Shown: positions 46,627 to 55,261, counted from the first letter of the stretch. The stretch is DNA of 64,000 nt from Leyella stercorea (GCF_019052365.1 NZ_JAHQUY010000005.1:1-64000); one strand, 5' to 3'. Notes: generated by a model not told the origin, from the sequence alone. Made by a program: numbers and translations.

Positions 46627-46665
46627 TATTTTGTTTGTTTTTTACGCTTTCCACTTCTTTTTCGT

Positions 46666-47778
46666 CTATTTCTGTTGGTTTTCTACTGCTGTAGGCGGGT
46701 CTTCGTCGTTCAGATGCTCTTTTGTGACGTAGCGCTGCCAGTAGGCTATGATGAGCGACGTGAGCGGTAGAGCAATGATCAGACCGATGAAGCCGAGCAG
46801 TGCGCCCCACACCGAGAGCGAGAGCAGCAGTATGGCGGGGTTGAGGCCCATCGCCTTGCCCATAATCTTCGGCGTGACGTACATGTCGGTGATGATCTGC
46901 ACCACGCAGAAGAGGCCGAACGCCAAGCCGAACACCATCCAGAAGTCCTGCCCCGTGTCGGCAGCCTTAAGCATGGCGAGGAAGGCTGTAGGAATGAGCG
47001 CGAAGGTGTGCAGATAAGGCACGAGGTCCATCACGCCGATGAGTATTCCGAGGCCGATAGCCATAGGGAAGTCCATCAGGCTGAAGCCGATGCAGAACAT
47101 CACGCCCATGCAGAGCGCCACTAAGCCCTGACCACGTATGTAGTTGTTCATCTCGCGCTCCACGTCCTGCGCCAGTTCCTGCCAGAACGGACGGTTCTTC
47201 TTCGGGAATATCTTCACCCAGCTCGTCGTGAGAAACTCGTAGTCGAGCAGTATGAAGAACGTGTAGAGCAGCGTGATACACGACGCTACGATAGACATCA
47301 CGATGTTGGCTGTCTGCCCGATCACGGCGAAGAGCTTCGGCATCGTCGTCTTCAGCGTGTCGCTGAAATCCTTGCTTTTGAAGAAGCGCTCCAGCGCCTC
47401 CTGGTTGTTTATGGCCCAGTCTTTCGCCATGCGCGAGAAGTCGTTGGTGTGTGTTGTCTGGTGCAGCCAGTGGAGGATGAACTCGTACAGTTTCTGGAAC
47501 TGGCTCACCATCGGCGGCACGATGAAGTATACAAGCAGTCCGATTACGGACAGAATGGCGAGCATGGCGATGATGATAGCCAGGGCGCGCACCTTCACGT
47601 GCATGCGATACTGTATGAACTTCACCATCGGGTAGAGCAGATATGCCAGGAACCACGCGATGAAGAAGGGCAGCAGCACGCTGCTCAGATAGTTGGTGAT
47701 GGCGAAGACGGCCACGGTTATGCCGCCGACGGCTGTCCAGCGCATCACTTTGTCGAATGTAATCTTTTGTTCGTTCAT
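46666..47778 (-). CDS. AI-2E-family transporter
   Basis: A 370-residue inner-membrane protein of the AI-2E (UPF0118, PerM/TqsA) family, exporters and antiporters with about eight membrane segments. The family pattern is seen: an N-terminal helix hairpin with FFIAWFLAYLLYPMVKFI, a long extracellular helical region (about 100-170), IRGQGLVALCMGVMFCIGF, and the GVMDLVPYLHTFALIPTAFLAM signature. Start MNEQKITFDKVMRW (47778). The substrate is uncertain; some members export autoinducer-2, and luxS is 4 kb away, but others are Na/H antiporters. Confidence 0.85.
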   Translation of the reverse strand: MNEQKITFDKVMRWTAVGGITVAVFAITNYLSSVLLPFFIAWFLAYLLYPMVKFIQYRMHVKVRALAIIIAMLAILSVIGLLVYFIVPPMVSQFQKLYEFILHWLHQTTHTNDFSRMAKDWAINNQEALERFFKSKDFSDTLKTTMPKLFAVIGQTANIVMSIVASCITLLYTFFILLDYEFLTTSWVKIFPKKNRPFWQELAQDVEREMNNYIRGQGLVALCMGVMFCIGFSLMDFPMAIGLGILIGVMDLVPYLHTFALIPTAFLAMLKAADTGQDFWMVFGLAFGLFCVVQIITDMYVTPKIMGKAMGLNPAILLLSLSVWGALLGFIGLIIALPLTSLIIAYWQRYVTKEHLNDEDPPTAVENQQK

Positions 47779-47779
47779 A

Positions 47780-48382
47780 TTATTGTTCCATTGCTTTCTT
47801 GTAGCACTCGCGGCAGAGCGGCTCATACTCGGCCTGTTCGCCGATGAGCACTTGGTTCTGGTCGTGCACAAGACGATGACTCACGTAGGCGAGCGCTCCG
47901 CACTTCACGCAGATGGCGTGCACCTTCGTCACTTCGTCGGCTACGGCGCACAGAGCCGGTATCGGGCCGAAGGGAGTGCATTGAAAGTCCATGTCAAGGC
48001 CGGCTATTATCACGCGCACGCCGTTGTTGGCAAGCTGGTTGCACACCGCTACGAGGTCCATGCCGAAGAACTGCGCCTCGTCTATGCCCACCACGTCGAA
48101 GTCGTAACCGTCCGTGCTTGTGGTGTGACTGCTCAGGTAGTTCAGAATCTCGGCTGACGTGGAGAGCGGCACCGACATCACGGAGTTGCGGTCATGGCTC
48201 ACCACCTCCTCCTCAGAATAGCGTGTGTCTATCTGCGGCTTGAATATAACAACTCTTTGGCGAGCGAAGGTAGCTCGCTTTATGCGGCGTATAAGTTCCT
48301 CGGTCTTGCCCGAGAACATTGAACCGCACACTACTTCAATTCTTCCTTGGCGATACTTCTCGCCCTCTAAATTTGCTTTCAT
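47780..48382 (-). CDS. tdk: thymidine kinase
   Basis: A 200-residue type II thymidine kinase for salvage of thymidine to dTMP. It has the P-loop [11 protein letters not shown], the DEAQFF (catalytic/Walker B) motif, the lasso and zinc cysteines (CVKC and CREC), and the YEPLCRECY end. Start [20 protein letters not shown] (48382) follows a -7 box at 48391-48398. The gene ends one base before the AI-2E transporter start, so they are co-transcribed. Confidence 0.94.
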   Translation of the reverse strand: MKANLEGEKYRQGRIEVVCGSMFSGKTEELIRRIKRATFARQRVVIFKPQIDTRYSEEEVVSHDRNSVMSVPLSTSAEILNYLSSHTTSTDGYDFDVVGIDEAQFFGMDLVAVCNQLANNGVRVIIAGLDMDFQCTPFGPIPALCAVADEVTKVHAICVKCGALAYVSHRLVHDQNQVLIGEQAEYEPLCRECYKKAMEQ

Positions 48383-48390
48383 TGTGAGTA

Positions 48391-48398
48391 CAAATTTA
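48391..48398 (-). promoter_or_regulatory. -7 box of tdk
   Basis: Minus strand TAAATTTG, only 8 bases upstream of the tdk start, so the transcript would have almost no leader. Confidence 0.5.
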
Positions 48399-48437
48399 CG
48401 AATACGTTTTAAAAATTGCAAAGAAACGACATGTTTT

Positions 48438-48469
48438 TTTGCCGTTCTTGATTAATATAACTATATTTG
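48438..48469 (+). promoter_or_regulatory. rsmI promoter
   Basis: TTTG (48438-48441) and TATATTTG (48462-48469), 20 bases apart. With the usual start about 7 bases past the box the RNA would begin about 2 bases before the ATG. Confidence 0.7.
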
Positions 48470-48477
48470 CCCACAAT

Positions 48478-49284
48478 ATGGGTATATTATATATTGTGCC
48501 TACTCCGGTGGGCAATATGGAAGACATGACGATGCGTGCCATCCGCATATTGAAAGAGGCAGATCTGGTGCTTGCCGAGGACACTCGCACATCGGGCATT
48601 CTGCTTCAGCATTTCGATATAAAGAACCGGCTGATGTCGCATCACAAGTTCAACGAACACGGCACAACGGCATCCGTAGTCGAACGTCTGAAGGCTGGCG
48701 AGACGATAGCGCTCATCAGCGACGCCGGCACGCCCGGAATCAGCGACCCCGGCTTCTTTCTCGCTCGCGAGGCGGCTAAAGCCGGCATCACGGTGCAGTG
48801 TCTGCCCGGCGCTACGGCGTTCGTTCCGGCTATCGTAAGCTCGGGTCTGCCGTGCGACCGCTTCTGCTTCGAGGGATTCCTGCCGCAGAAGAAAGGCCGC
48901 CAGACGCTGCTGCAGTCGCTGCAGACCGAGACGCGCACGATGATATTCTACGAGTCGCCTTACCGACTGGTGAAGACGCTCGAGCAGTTTGCCGAGTTCT
49001 TCGGCGATGACCGTCAGGCGAGCGTCTGCCGCGAGATATCCAAGCTGCATGAGGAGAGCGTGCGTGGCACGCTGGCTGAGATAATAGCACACTTCAAGCA
49101 GACCGAGCCGCGCGGAGAGATCGTAGTCGTGGTGGCTGGCTGCGCCGGCGTTGACATCTCGGCACGCAAGGCGCTCAAGGAGCAGGCTAAGGAGAAGAAG
49201 CCGAAGCTGAGCAACAAGGAACGCTACGCTATGCGTGAGGCGGCGCCTGCGGAGTTCAAGAAAAAGAAATTCAGAGACGAATAA
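48478..49284 (+). CDS. rsmI: 16S rRNA (cytidine-2'-O)-methyltransferase RsmI
   Basis: A 268-residue SAM-dependent methyltransferase that 2'-O-methylates C1402 of 16S rRNA. It begins MGILYIVPTPVGNMEDMTMRA, the family signature, and has AEDTR, SDAGTPGISDPG and LPGATAFVPA in the tetrapyrrole-methylase fold. The basic C-terminal tail (KEKKPKLSNKERYAMREA) is a usual RNA-binding extension. The start codon is fixed by the conserved N-terminus and lies about 8 bases after the -7 box. Confidence 0.95.
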   Translation: MGILYIVPTPVGNMEDMTMRAIRILKEADLVLAEDTRTSGILLQHFDIKNRLMSHHKFNEHGTTASVVERLKAGETIALISDAGTPGISDPGFFLAREAAKAGITVQCLPGATAFVPAIVSSGLPCDRFCFEGFLPQKKGRQTLLQSLQTETRTMIFYESPYRLVKTLEQFAEFFGDDRQASVCREISKLHEESVRGTLAEIIAHFKQTEPRGEIVVVVAGCAGVDISARKALKEQAKEKKPKLSNKERYAMREAAPAEFKKKKFRDE

Positions 49285-49300
49285 TAAAAAACAAAACGAT

Positions 49301-50164
49301 ATGAAAAAACTATCTTTAGTATTATTATCCGTGGTGTTGCTGTCAGTGACATCATGCGATTTAATTAGCAAGTCAAAAGAAGGTAATGCACCTAACGTAG
49401 AGCAGACCGACTCGCTCCAGCGAATCATCTCGCAGAAGGACAACGAGATTAACGACATGATGGAGACATTCAACCAGATTCAGATCGGTCTGCGCGAGAT
49501 AAGCGAGGCTGAGAACCGCGTCACCGTAGCACAGACTGGTGAGGGAACAAGCAGTCGCAAGCAGATGCTCGAGGACGTTCGCTTCATCTCGTCTACAATG
49601 CAGCAGAACCGCGCTTTGCTCGAGAAACTCCGCCAGCAGTTGCGCGAGTCGAGCATCAAGGGCGACCAGCTGCGCCGCACTATCGACGAACTCGTAGCGC
49701 AGATTAACGACAAGGAACAGCAGCTGCAGCAGTTGCGCGCCGAACTCGACGCTAAAAACATACACATCGCCGACCTCGACAAGACCATCACCGGCCTTAA
49801 TGACAACGTATCATCGCTGCAGGAGGAGTCGTCGAAGAAGACCGAGACTATCAACGACCAGGACGCACAGCTCAACACCGCATGGTTCGCGTTCGGCACA
49901 AAGAGAGAACTGAAGGATCAGCGTATCATCGACGGATCAAAGGTGCTGCAGTCGAACTTCAACAAGAGCTACTTCACAAAGATCGACATCCGCGTGCAGA
50001 AGGAGATAAAGCTCTACTCTAAGTCGGCTAAGATTCTCACTATGCACCCCTCAAGCTCTTACACCTTGCAGCAGGATGCCAACAAGCAGTACGTTCTGCG
50101 CATCAGCAATCCGCAGATCTTCTGGTCTACCAGCAAGTATCTCGTAATCCAGGTTAAGAAGTAA
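49301..50164 (+). CDS. coiled-coil surface lipoprotein (Cbp1-like)
   Basis: A 287-residue lipoprotein: signal peptide and lipobox SVTSC (Cys near 19). Residues about 30-200 form a long heptad coiled coil (KDNEINDMMETFNQIQ, LLEKLRQQLRE, INDKEQQLQQLRAELDAKN); a C-terminal domain of about 75 residues follows (TAWFAFGTKRELKDQ ... STSKYLVIQVKK). The layout and length resemble Bacteroides Cbp1-type collagen-binding glycoproteins, which I offer with moderate confidence. A D-S-L site (TDSLQR) fits the phylum's O-glycosylation pattern. It follows rsmI by 16 bases. Confidence 0.68.
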   Translation: MKKLSLVLLSVVLLSVTSCDLISKSKEGNAPNVEQTDSLQRIISQKDNEINDMMETFNQIQIGLREISEAENRVTVAQTGEGTSSRKQMLEDVRFISSTMQQNRALLEKLRQQLRESSIKGDQLRRTIDELVAQINDKEQQLQQLRAELDAKNIHIADLDKTITGLNDNVSSLQEESSKKTETINDQDAQLNTAWFAFGTKRELKDQRIIDGSKVLQSNFNKSYFTKIDIRVQKEIKLYSKSAKILTMHPSSSYTLQQDANKQYVLRISNPQIFWSTSKYLVIQVKK

Positions 50165-50193
50165 TTGCGCACGAATCATTATACAGACGACAA

Positions 50194-50877
50194 ATGCGCA
50201 TAGGTGTAATCGTAGCAATGGACAAGGAGTTTGCACAGTTGCAGACTCTTGCGTCCGACAAGAAGGAACAGACCGTTGCGGGTCGCACTTTCGTTGTGGG
50301 CCGCATCGGTGAGAACGAAATTGTAATGCAGAAGTGCGGCATCGGAAAGGTGAACGCAGCGGTTGGAGCGTCGGAGATGATTGCGGCGTTCCATCCCGAT
50401 CTGGTCATCTCTACCGGCGTGGCTGGCGGTGCCGACACGAGTCTCGAGGTTTGCGAGGTGGTGGTGAGCACGGCTTGCTGCTACCACGACGTTTATTGCG
50501 GCGACGAGTGCGCAATGGGTCAGGTGCTCGGCATGCCTGAACGCTTCGAGAGCGACGCCGCTCTCGTTGAGAAGGCCACATCGCTCAACTGCCACACGCA
50601 GGTTCACGCCGGACTCATCGTCACCGGCGACTGGTTTGTCAACTCTCGCGAGAAGATGCAGCAGATTCTCGACAACTTCCCAACGGCAATGGCTGTAGAC
50701 ATGGAGAGCTGCTCTATAGCGCAGACCTGCCATATCTATAACACGCCGTTCGTCAGCTTCCGCATCATCAGCGATATTCCGCTCAAAGACCACAAGGCAC
50801 AGATGTACTACGACTTCTGGGAGCGTATGGCTGAAGGATCGTTCGAAGTGACGAAGGCGTTCCTTGAAAGAGTATAA
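50194..50877 (+). CDS. mtnN: 5'-methylthioadenosine/S-adenosylhomocysteine nucleosidase
   Basis: A 227-residue nucleosidase that splits adenine from MTA and S-adenosylhomocysteine. The conserved catalytic positions are visible: E near residue 12 (AMDKEFAQL), GIGKVNAAVG, STGVAGGAD, VDMESCSIAQ, and FRIISDI with the catalytic Asp. It feeds S-ribosylhomocysteine to LuxS, encoded 210 bases downstream on the same strand, so the two make up a methyl-cycle salvage unit. Confidence 0.94.
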   Translation: MRIGVIVAMDKEFAQLQTLASDKKEQTVAGRTFVVGRIGENEIVMQKCGIGKVNAAVGASEMIAAFHPDLVISTGVAGGADTSLEVCEVVVSTACCYHDVYCGDECAMGQVLGMPERFESDAALVEKATSLNCHTQVHAGLIVTGDWFVNSREKMQQILDNFPTAMAVDMESCSIAQTCHIYNTPFVSFRIISDIPLKDHKAQMYYDFWERMAEGSFEVTKAFLERV

Positions 50878-50932
50878 AAGCCCCTCCCAACCATCAAGCC
50901 CCTCCCAACCCTCCCCGTCGGGGAGGGCTTAG
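50878..50932. repeat. family G repeat with internal duplication
   Basis: AAGCCCCTCCCAACC is duplicated, then CCTCCCCGTCGGGGAGGGCTT follows as a hairpin. Identical in its core to the element overlapping the end of gtrA at 22242-22277, in the other orientation. The hairpin may end the mtnN transcript. Confidence 0.88.
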
Positions 50933-50933
50933 G

Positions 50934-51072
50934 ATAGTTTAGAAAAGAATAGCCCTTGGCTTAGAAAGGCCTAAGAAGGCTTAGCTAGGCTTAGACGCCG
51001 CCTTCCCCTCAGCCTTTCCCTTGGCTTAGAAAGGCCTAAGAAGGCTTAGTCCGGCTTAGACGCAGCCTAAAA
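50934..51072. repeat. family D block with about 62-bp tandem duplication
   Basis: Two copies of a CCCTTGGCTTAGAAAGGCC-TAAGAAGGCTTAG unit (starting about 50955 and 51019), each made of AGGCTTAG-type subunits. This is the complementary orientation of AAGCCTTTCT. Confidence 0.85.
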
Positions 51073-51086
51073 CAATAAAAAAGACA

Positions 51087-51569
51087 ATGAAAAAAATACC
51101 AAGTTTTACAATAAACCATAACACCCTCTTGCGCGGCATCTACGTTTCGCGCAAAGACTCAGTAGGTGGCGACACCGTAACCACATTCGACATCCGCATG
51201 AAGGAGCCTAACCGCGAGCCAGCGTTGCATCCCGGCGCACTTCATACCATCGAGCATCTCGCTGCTACATATCTGCGCAACGATGCGGAGTGGAAGGACC
51301 GCATCGTATATTGGGGCCCGATGGGCTGCCTCACGGGCAACTATCTGCTGATGCGTGGCGACCTTGAGCCGCGCGACATCGTAGATCTCATGCGCCGCAC
51401 GTTCCGCTTCGTGGCAGACTTTGAGGGCGAGATACCGGGTGCCGAGCCGCAGGACTGCGGCAACTGGCTGCTTCACGACCTGCCGATGGCACGTTGGGAG
51501 TCGCGCAAATACTGCGAGGAAGTACTCGACGTAATCACCGACGCCAATATGGTGTATCCGCAGAAGTAG
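51087..51569 (+). CDS. luxS: S-ribosylhomocysteine lyase LuxS
   Basis: A 160-residue LuxS, which splits S-ribosylhomocysteine into homocysteine and DPD, the precursor of autoinducer-2. Zinc ligands are H53 and H57 (HTIEH) and C124 (DCGNW); the general base E56, catalytic C81 (GPMGCLTGNY) and R37 (FDIRM) are in place. Two positions near the catalytic Cys (L82 and N85) differ from the more common CRTGF, as in other Bacteroidota. It probably shares a transcript with mtnN, with family G and D repeats in between. Confidence 0.94.
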   Translation: MKKIPSFTINHNTLLRGIYVSRKDSVGGDTVTTFDIRMKEPNREPALHPGALHTIEHLAATYLRNDAEWKDRIVYWGPMGCLTGNYLLMRGDLEPRDIVDLMRRTFRFVADFEGEIPGAEPQDCGNWLLHDLPMARWESRKYCEEVLDVITDANMVYPQK

Positions 51570-51653
51570 AGAAAACGAGAATATCTATATATTCAAGAGG
51601 TATAAACTTGTAAAAAAAAAACAAGTGTTGACAAGAAAAAGTTAGCAAAATAT

Positions 51654-51684
51654 TTTGCCGAACCACCGAAATTGCTTACCTTTG
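51654..51684 (+). promoter_or_regulatory. tRNA-Pro promoter
   Basis: TTTG (51654-51657) and TACCTTTG (51677-51684) 19 bases apart, with the tRNA starting 18 bases further on. Confidence 0.75.
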
Positions 51685-51702
51685 CACCGCTTTACAAAAG
51701 CA

Positions 51703-51776
51703 CGGGATGTAGCGCAGTTGGTTAGCGCACGCGTCTGGGGGGCGTGAGGTCGCAAGTTCGAGTCTTGTCATCCCGA
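51703..51776 (+). tRNA. tRNA-Pro (GGG)
   Basis: A 74-base cloverleaf: acceptor CGGGATG/CATCCCG with discriminator A, D-arm GCGC/GCGC, anticodon arm CGCGT-CTGGGGG-GCGTG with anticodon GGG, and T-arm GCAAG-TTCGAGT-CTTGT. No encoded CCA. Confidence 0.95.
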
Positions 51777-51782
51777 CCTGAT

Positions 51783-51818
51783 ACGGGGTAGAATGTTCAA
51801 CATTCTACCCCGTTTTTT
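51783..51818 (+). terminator. tRNA-Pro terminator
   Basis: ACGGGGTAGAATGT and ACATTCTACCCCGT form a perfect stem (loop of a few bases), followed by TTTTTT. Confidence 0.93.
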
Positions 51819-51919
51819 GTATCTGTAGGATTGTATGGTAACAGTAAAAATCGTAAATGTTCCTAACACATGAAATCGTTATAACACTAACGATTAAGTA
51901 CGTGAAAAAATCCTCCATA

Positions 51920-52025
51920 TCTGCCAGCATTGCCGTAACCTGCACATTATTAATGCAATAATGGCTGGTAGATATCACGCAAAAAAGCGATATCTACCAG
52001 CCATCTGCCAGCTTATCTGCCAGCT
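51920..52025. repeat. family F CTGGTAGAT/CTGGCAGAT repeats with long hairpin
   Basis: GGCTGGTAGATATC and its perfect complement (51963-51976/51989-52002 approximately) surround ACGCAAAAAAGC. CTGCCAGCTTAT direct units follow up to the HTCS stop codon. Related to 12060-12180. Confidence 0.8.
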
Positions 52026-54757
52026 TATCGCAAGCTGCTGGGGTTTATATCAAATTCGTCCTTGAAGCACTTGTTGAAGTACGAGGGAGAGGTGAAGCCA
52101 ACCTCGTATGCAATCTCGGAAACACTCTTTTCGGTCTTTTCCAACAGCTGACGAGCCTTCGTGAGTCGCGCCTTGCGTAGCAGCTCTACCGGCGTCTGAC
52201 CCGTCAGAGCCTTCACCTTTCTATATAGCTGCACGCGCGAGAGTCCTATCTCTTCGCCCAAGCGCTCCACCGAGAAGTCGCTGTCGCCGAGATTCTGCTG
52301 GATAGCCGAGCGCAGTCTGCCCACGAACGACTTGTCGGCTGCGTTCAGCTTCTCTTCTTCCTCCGCCTCCTGCTTGTCGCTGGCGAACACCGACCGTAGC
52401 ATTACGCGCGAACGCATCAGGTTTTCGATGCGCGAGAGCAGCACCTGACCCGAGAACGGCTTCGTGATATACGAGTCGGCGCCCGTGTCGTAGCCCTCCT
52501 TGCGCTGTTCTGAGAGCGAGCGTGCCGTGAGCAGCACCACCGGAATATGGCTTGTTGCGGTGTCCGCCTTCAGTCGTTTTGTGAATTCCAAGCCGTTCAT
52601 CACCGGCATCATCACGTCGCACACCACCAGTTTCGGCACCTCGCGGCGTGCTTTCTCCAAGCCCTGCTCGCCGTTCGTAGCCTCCGATACGTTGTACTTG
52701 TCCTGCAGAATAGATCGCAGGTAGGCACGCATGCCGTTGTTGTCGTCGATGATGAGCACGAGCGGACGCTCTGCGTCGAAGTCCTCGGCGTTCGTAATGC
52801 GGTCTGAGTTCTCTTTCGGTGTGCTGTCGGTGGCAATATAGTTGTCGTCCACCAGCCCCTTCTCCGCCTGAGTTGCAGCCGGCGCATCCTTTGCAGGGTC
52901 GTAACCGGGCTGCGAGTCGGGCAACGTGATGACGAATGTTGTACCCTTGCCATCCTCGCTTTCGGCGTGAACGTCGCCGTGGTGCATGTCTATGTACGCC
53001 TTCACGAGCGACAGACCGATGCCTGTACCGCCGATGGCGCCCTTCGCCTGGTAGAAGCGCTCGAAGAGATGCGGCAGCTCCTCAGCCGGAATGCCCTTGC
53101 CCGTGTCGGCTATGCGCAGCGTGTAGCTGTGGTCGCTGTGTATCAGCGAGATGCTGATGCTTCCTTTCTCGGGCGTATACTTCAGTGCGTTCGACATTAT
53201 ATTAAAGTATACATGCTCCATCTTGTTGCGGTCGGCAATCAGCATCGCATCGTTCTCCACGCCCGACACATCCACGCGTATCGTTATGCCGCGGCGTGCC
53301 GCCACCGTGCGGAAGTCCTCAGTCCATGTCGTCAGTTCCTGCTGCAGGTAGAAGCGGTTGAGGTGCAGCTCAGCCTTGTTGTTCTGCACCTTGCGGAAGT
53401 CGAGAATCTCGCCCACAAGTTGTATCAGTATTCGCGTGTTGCGCTGCACCATCTCCAGCATCGAACGCTGTCCACCCTTTATCGTCGGGTCTTCGAGCAA
53501 CTGTTCTGCAGGTCCGGCGATGAGCGTCAGCGGTGTGCGCAGTTCGTGACTCACGTTCGTGAAGAACTGCAGCTGCGTCTGCGTCATTTCCTCCATCTCC
53601 TCGGTCATTTTGCGCTGCTGTTCCATCGAGGCTTTCAGCTGTCGGTTGATGCGGGTACGAGTGAAGAACGCGTAGACGGCTGCGGCGCACATCACGATGA
53701 GCAGCACCACGAACACGAGCAACACGAGCAGGTAGATGCGCTGCGTGTTGAAGTCGTTGGCAGCCTTGTCCACACGCGAGCGAAGCGTAGAGAGATGGTC
53801 CTGCTGTCTTACCGTCTCGTCGTACTGCATGAGCAGCACACGAGCGTTGTTGCGCGTCACGAGTGCAGACGAGAGCTGGGTCTCTCTGTTGTATTTCTTT
53901 CCCGTCAGTATGTTTATGGCGAGCTGCATCACCTCATCGCCGCGAGTGGGGTAGGTGTATGAGGCGAAGAGCGTGCCGTTGTTCACGAGTTCCATGCCTC
54001 CGCCATTCTGCGGCATGGCGTCGATGCCGCAGAATTTTATGTGCGAGAGGTCGAGTCCGTGCTTTTCGGCGGCGCGGCGTGCGCCCATTGCCATGCGGTC
54101 GTTATGAGCAAACACGCAGTCGAACTCGTTGTGCGGTTTCGAGAGCAGCGAGTCGATGGCGCGGAATGCGCCCTCCTCAGTCCAGTCGGCGTTCAGCTGT
54201 TCCACAATGCTCAGTCCCGGTCGGCAAGCCACCAAGCTGTCGAAGCCCTGCTTGCGCTCTATCGCCGGCGACGACGTAGAGAGTCCGCACAGCTCCAGTA
54301 TGCGTCCACCGTCGGTGAGTGCGCCAGACAGATATTCGCCCATCGAACTGCCTATCTCCTTATTGTCCGCGCCGATATACGCTGTGTACTTGTTCGACCG
54401 TGTGCGTCGGTCGAAGATAATCACCGGTATGCCCTTTTCGTATGCGCGGTCTATCGCAGGCGATATGCTCACCTGACCCGGCGCCACGATGAGCAGGTCT
54501 ACACCCTCGTCCACGAACTTGTTTATCTGTTCGGTCTGCAACTGCACGTTGTCGTTAGCCGAACTGATGCGCAGGTCTACATCGTTGTAGTAGAGTGCGG
54601 CGATGCGCAGCTCCTCGTTGAGCTTCTCGCGCCACACGTCTTCCGAGCATTGCGACACGCCTATGACGAAGCGCTTCGGCTGACTGGTGCATGAGATTAT
54701 CAGTGGGAGCAGAAACAGAAGGAGATACTTGCAGAATCTGCGTGCTGAGTGTTTCAT
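52025..54757 (-). CDS. hybrid two-component regulator with sugar-binding sensor (HTCS-1)
   Basis: A 910-residue one-polypeptide sensor and regulator. Order: signal/lipobox-like LIISC (Cys 23), a periplasmic-binding-protein type 1 sensor (about 28-320, with VIGVSQC, DEGVDLLIVAPG, PVIIFDRRT, AYIGADN), a membrane helix (341-364), DHp with SHELRTPLT and H404, an ATPase domain with N523-type box and DTGKGI (551-556) and GGTGIGLSL, a receiver domain with D714, and an AraC-type DNA-binding domain (about 815-910). This matches the layout of Bacteroides fructose-sensing HTCS BT1754. It probably controls a polysaccharide locus. Start MKHSARRFCKYLLL (54757). Confidence 0.92.
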   Translation of the reverse strand: MKHSARRFCKYLLLFLLPLIISCTSQPKRFVIGVSQCSEDVWREKLNEELRIAALYYNDVDLRISSANDNVQLQTEQINKFVDEGVDLLIVAPGQVSISPAIDRAYEKGIPVIIFDRRTRSNKYTAYIGADNKEIGSSMGEYLSGALTDGGRILELCGLSTSSPAIERKQGFDSLVACRPGLSIVEQLNADWTEEGAFRAIDSLLSKPHNEFDCVFAHNDRMAMGARRAAEKHGLDLSHIKFCGIDAMPQNGGGMELVNNGTLFASYTYPTRGDEVMQLAINILTGKKYNRETQLSSALVTRNNARVLLMQYDETVRQQDHLSTLRSRVDKAANDFNTQRIYLLVLLVFVVLLIVMCAAAVYAFFTRTRINRQLKASMEQQRKMTEEMEEMTQTQLQFFTNVSHELRTPLTLIAGPAEQLLEDPTIKGGQRSMLEMVQRNTRILIQLVGEILDFRKVQNNKAELHLNRFYLQQELTTWTEDFRTVAARRGITIRVDVSGVENDAMLIADRNKMEHVYFNIMSNALKYTPEKGSISISLIHSDHSYTLRIADTGKGIPAEELPHLFERFYQAKGAIGGTGIGLSLVKAYIDMHHGDVHAESEDGKGTTFVITLPDSQPGYDPAKDAPAATQAEKGLVDDNYIATDSTPKENSDRITNAEDFDAERPLVLIIDDNNGMRAYLRSILQDKYNVSEATNGEQGLEKARREVPKLVVCDVMMPVMNGLEFTKRLKADTATSHIPVVLLTARSLSEQRKEGYDTGADSYITKPFSGQVLLSRIENLMRSRVMLRSVFASDKQEAEEEEKLNAADKSFVGRLRSAIQQNLGDSDFSVERLGEEIGLSRVQLYRKVKALTGQTPVELLRKARLTKARQLLEKTEKSVSEIAYEVGFTSPSYFNKCFKDEFDINPSSLR

Positions 54758-54902
54758 TAGATATGTTGTTTTTAAGTTGTTTGTATTTATCGGGGTAGGA
54801 AAAACCACGCTTCCTACTATTTGTTTGAACTTTATCGCTTAAATTCGCTGCAAATATAGCAAAAATAATGCATTTGTGCATATTATTCAAGCATTTTTGT
54901 TT

Positions 54903-54970
54903 CATGCAACATAATTACAACAGCGTGAACGATATGTTGAATATTGGTTGGTTGCTTATTTCTATCTTTG
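54903..54970 (+). promoter_or_regulatory. candidate HTCS-1 operator and plus-strand promoter
   Basis: CATGCAACAT (54903-54912), GTGAACGAT (54925-54933), AATAT (54940-54944) and -7 box TATCTTTG (54963-54970). The first three blocks recur at the other HTCS-linked promoter (63835-63902) with identical spacing. It points away from HTCS-1, into a region without a gene. Confidence 0.7.
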
Positions 54971-54976
54971 CAATGT

Positions 54977-55222
54977 CAAAAGGAAAAAACATTGAAAGAC
55001 CGTAAGGCTTCAAATCTTTAAAGAAAACACATCTAACGAAAATGCATAGATTGGATAATGATATAGATTGTTAATAGATTTTGATTAGTATAGTTGTTTA
55101 AGTATAGTTGATTAGGTTAGTAAGTAGTTAGTTAGTAGATTGATAATCGGGACACAATACTTTGTAAAAACACATAGGGCTGCATCAAGACTCTCCAAGC
55201 AGAGTTTTGATGCAGCTCTTTT
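54977..55222 (+). ncRNA. candidate small RNA or remnant leader downstream of the HTCS-1 promoter
   Basis: From the expected start 7 bases after the -7 box to a strong terminator there are about 245 bases with no ORF longer than about a dozen codons. The body is AT-rich with several TTAGTTAG/TAGTTG repeats. It may be a small RNA, or the leader of a deleted susC-type operon. It runs antisense to neither neighbour. Confidence 0.4.
55182..55222 (+). terminator. terminator of the orphan plus-strand transcript
   Basis: GCTGCATCAA pairs with TTGATGCAGC, with inner GACTCT/AGAGTT, followed by eight T. It could also serve the minus-strand esterase ending at 55262, but the long T-run is on the plus strand. 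Confidence 0.88.
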
Positions 55223-55261
55223 TTTTATCTCTTTATATTAAGTAGATGCGTTCTCTTTATA

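Noticed and set aside
48478..51569. SAM-binding riboswitch ahead of mtnN or luxS
   Set aside because: The gaps before these genes hold only a 29-base spacer and dispersed repeats, with no SAM or SAH riboswitch consensus that I can recognise.
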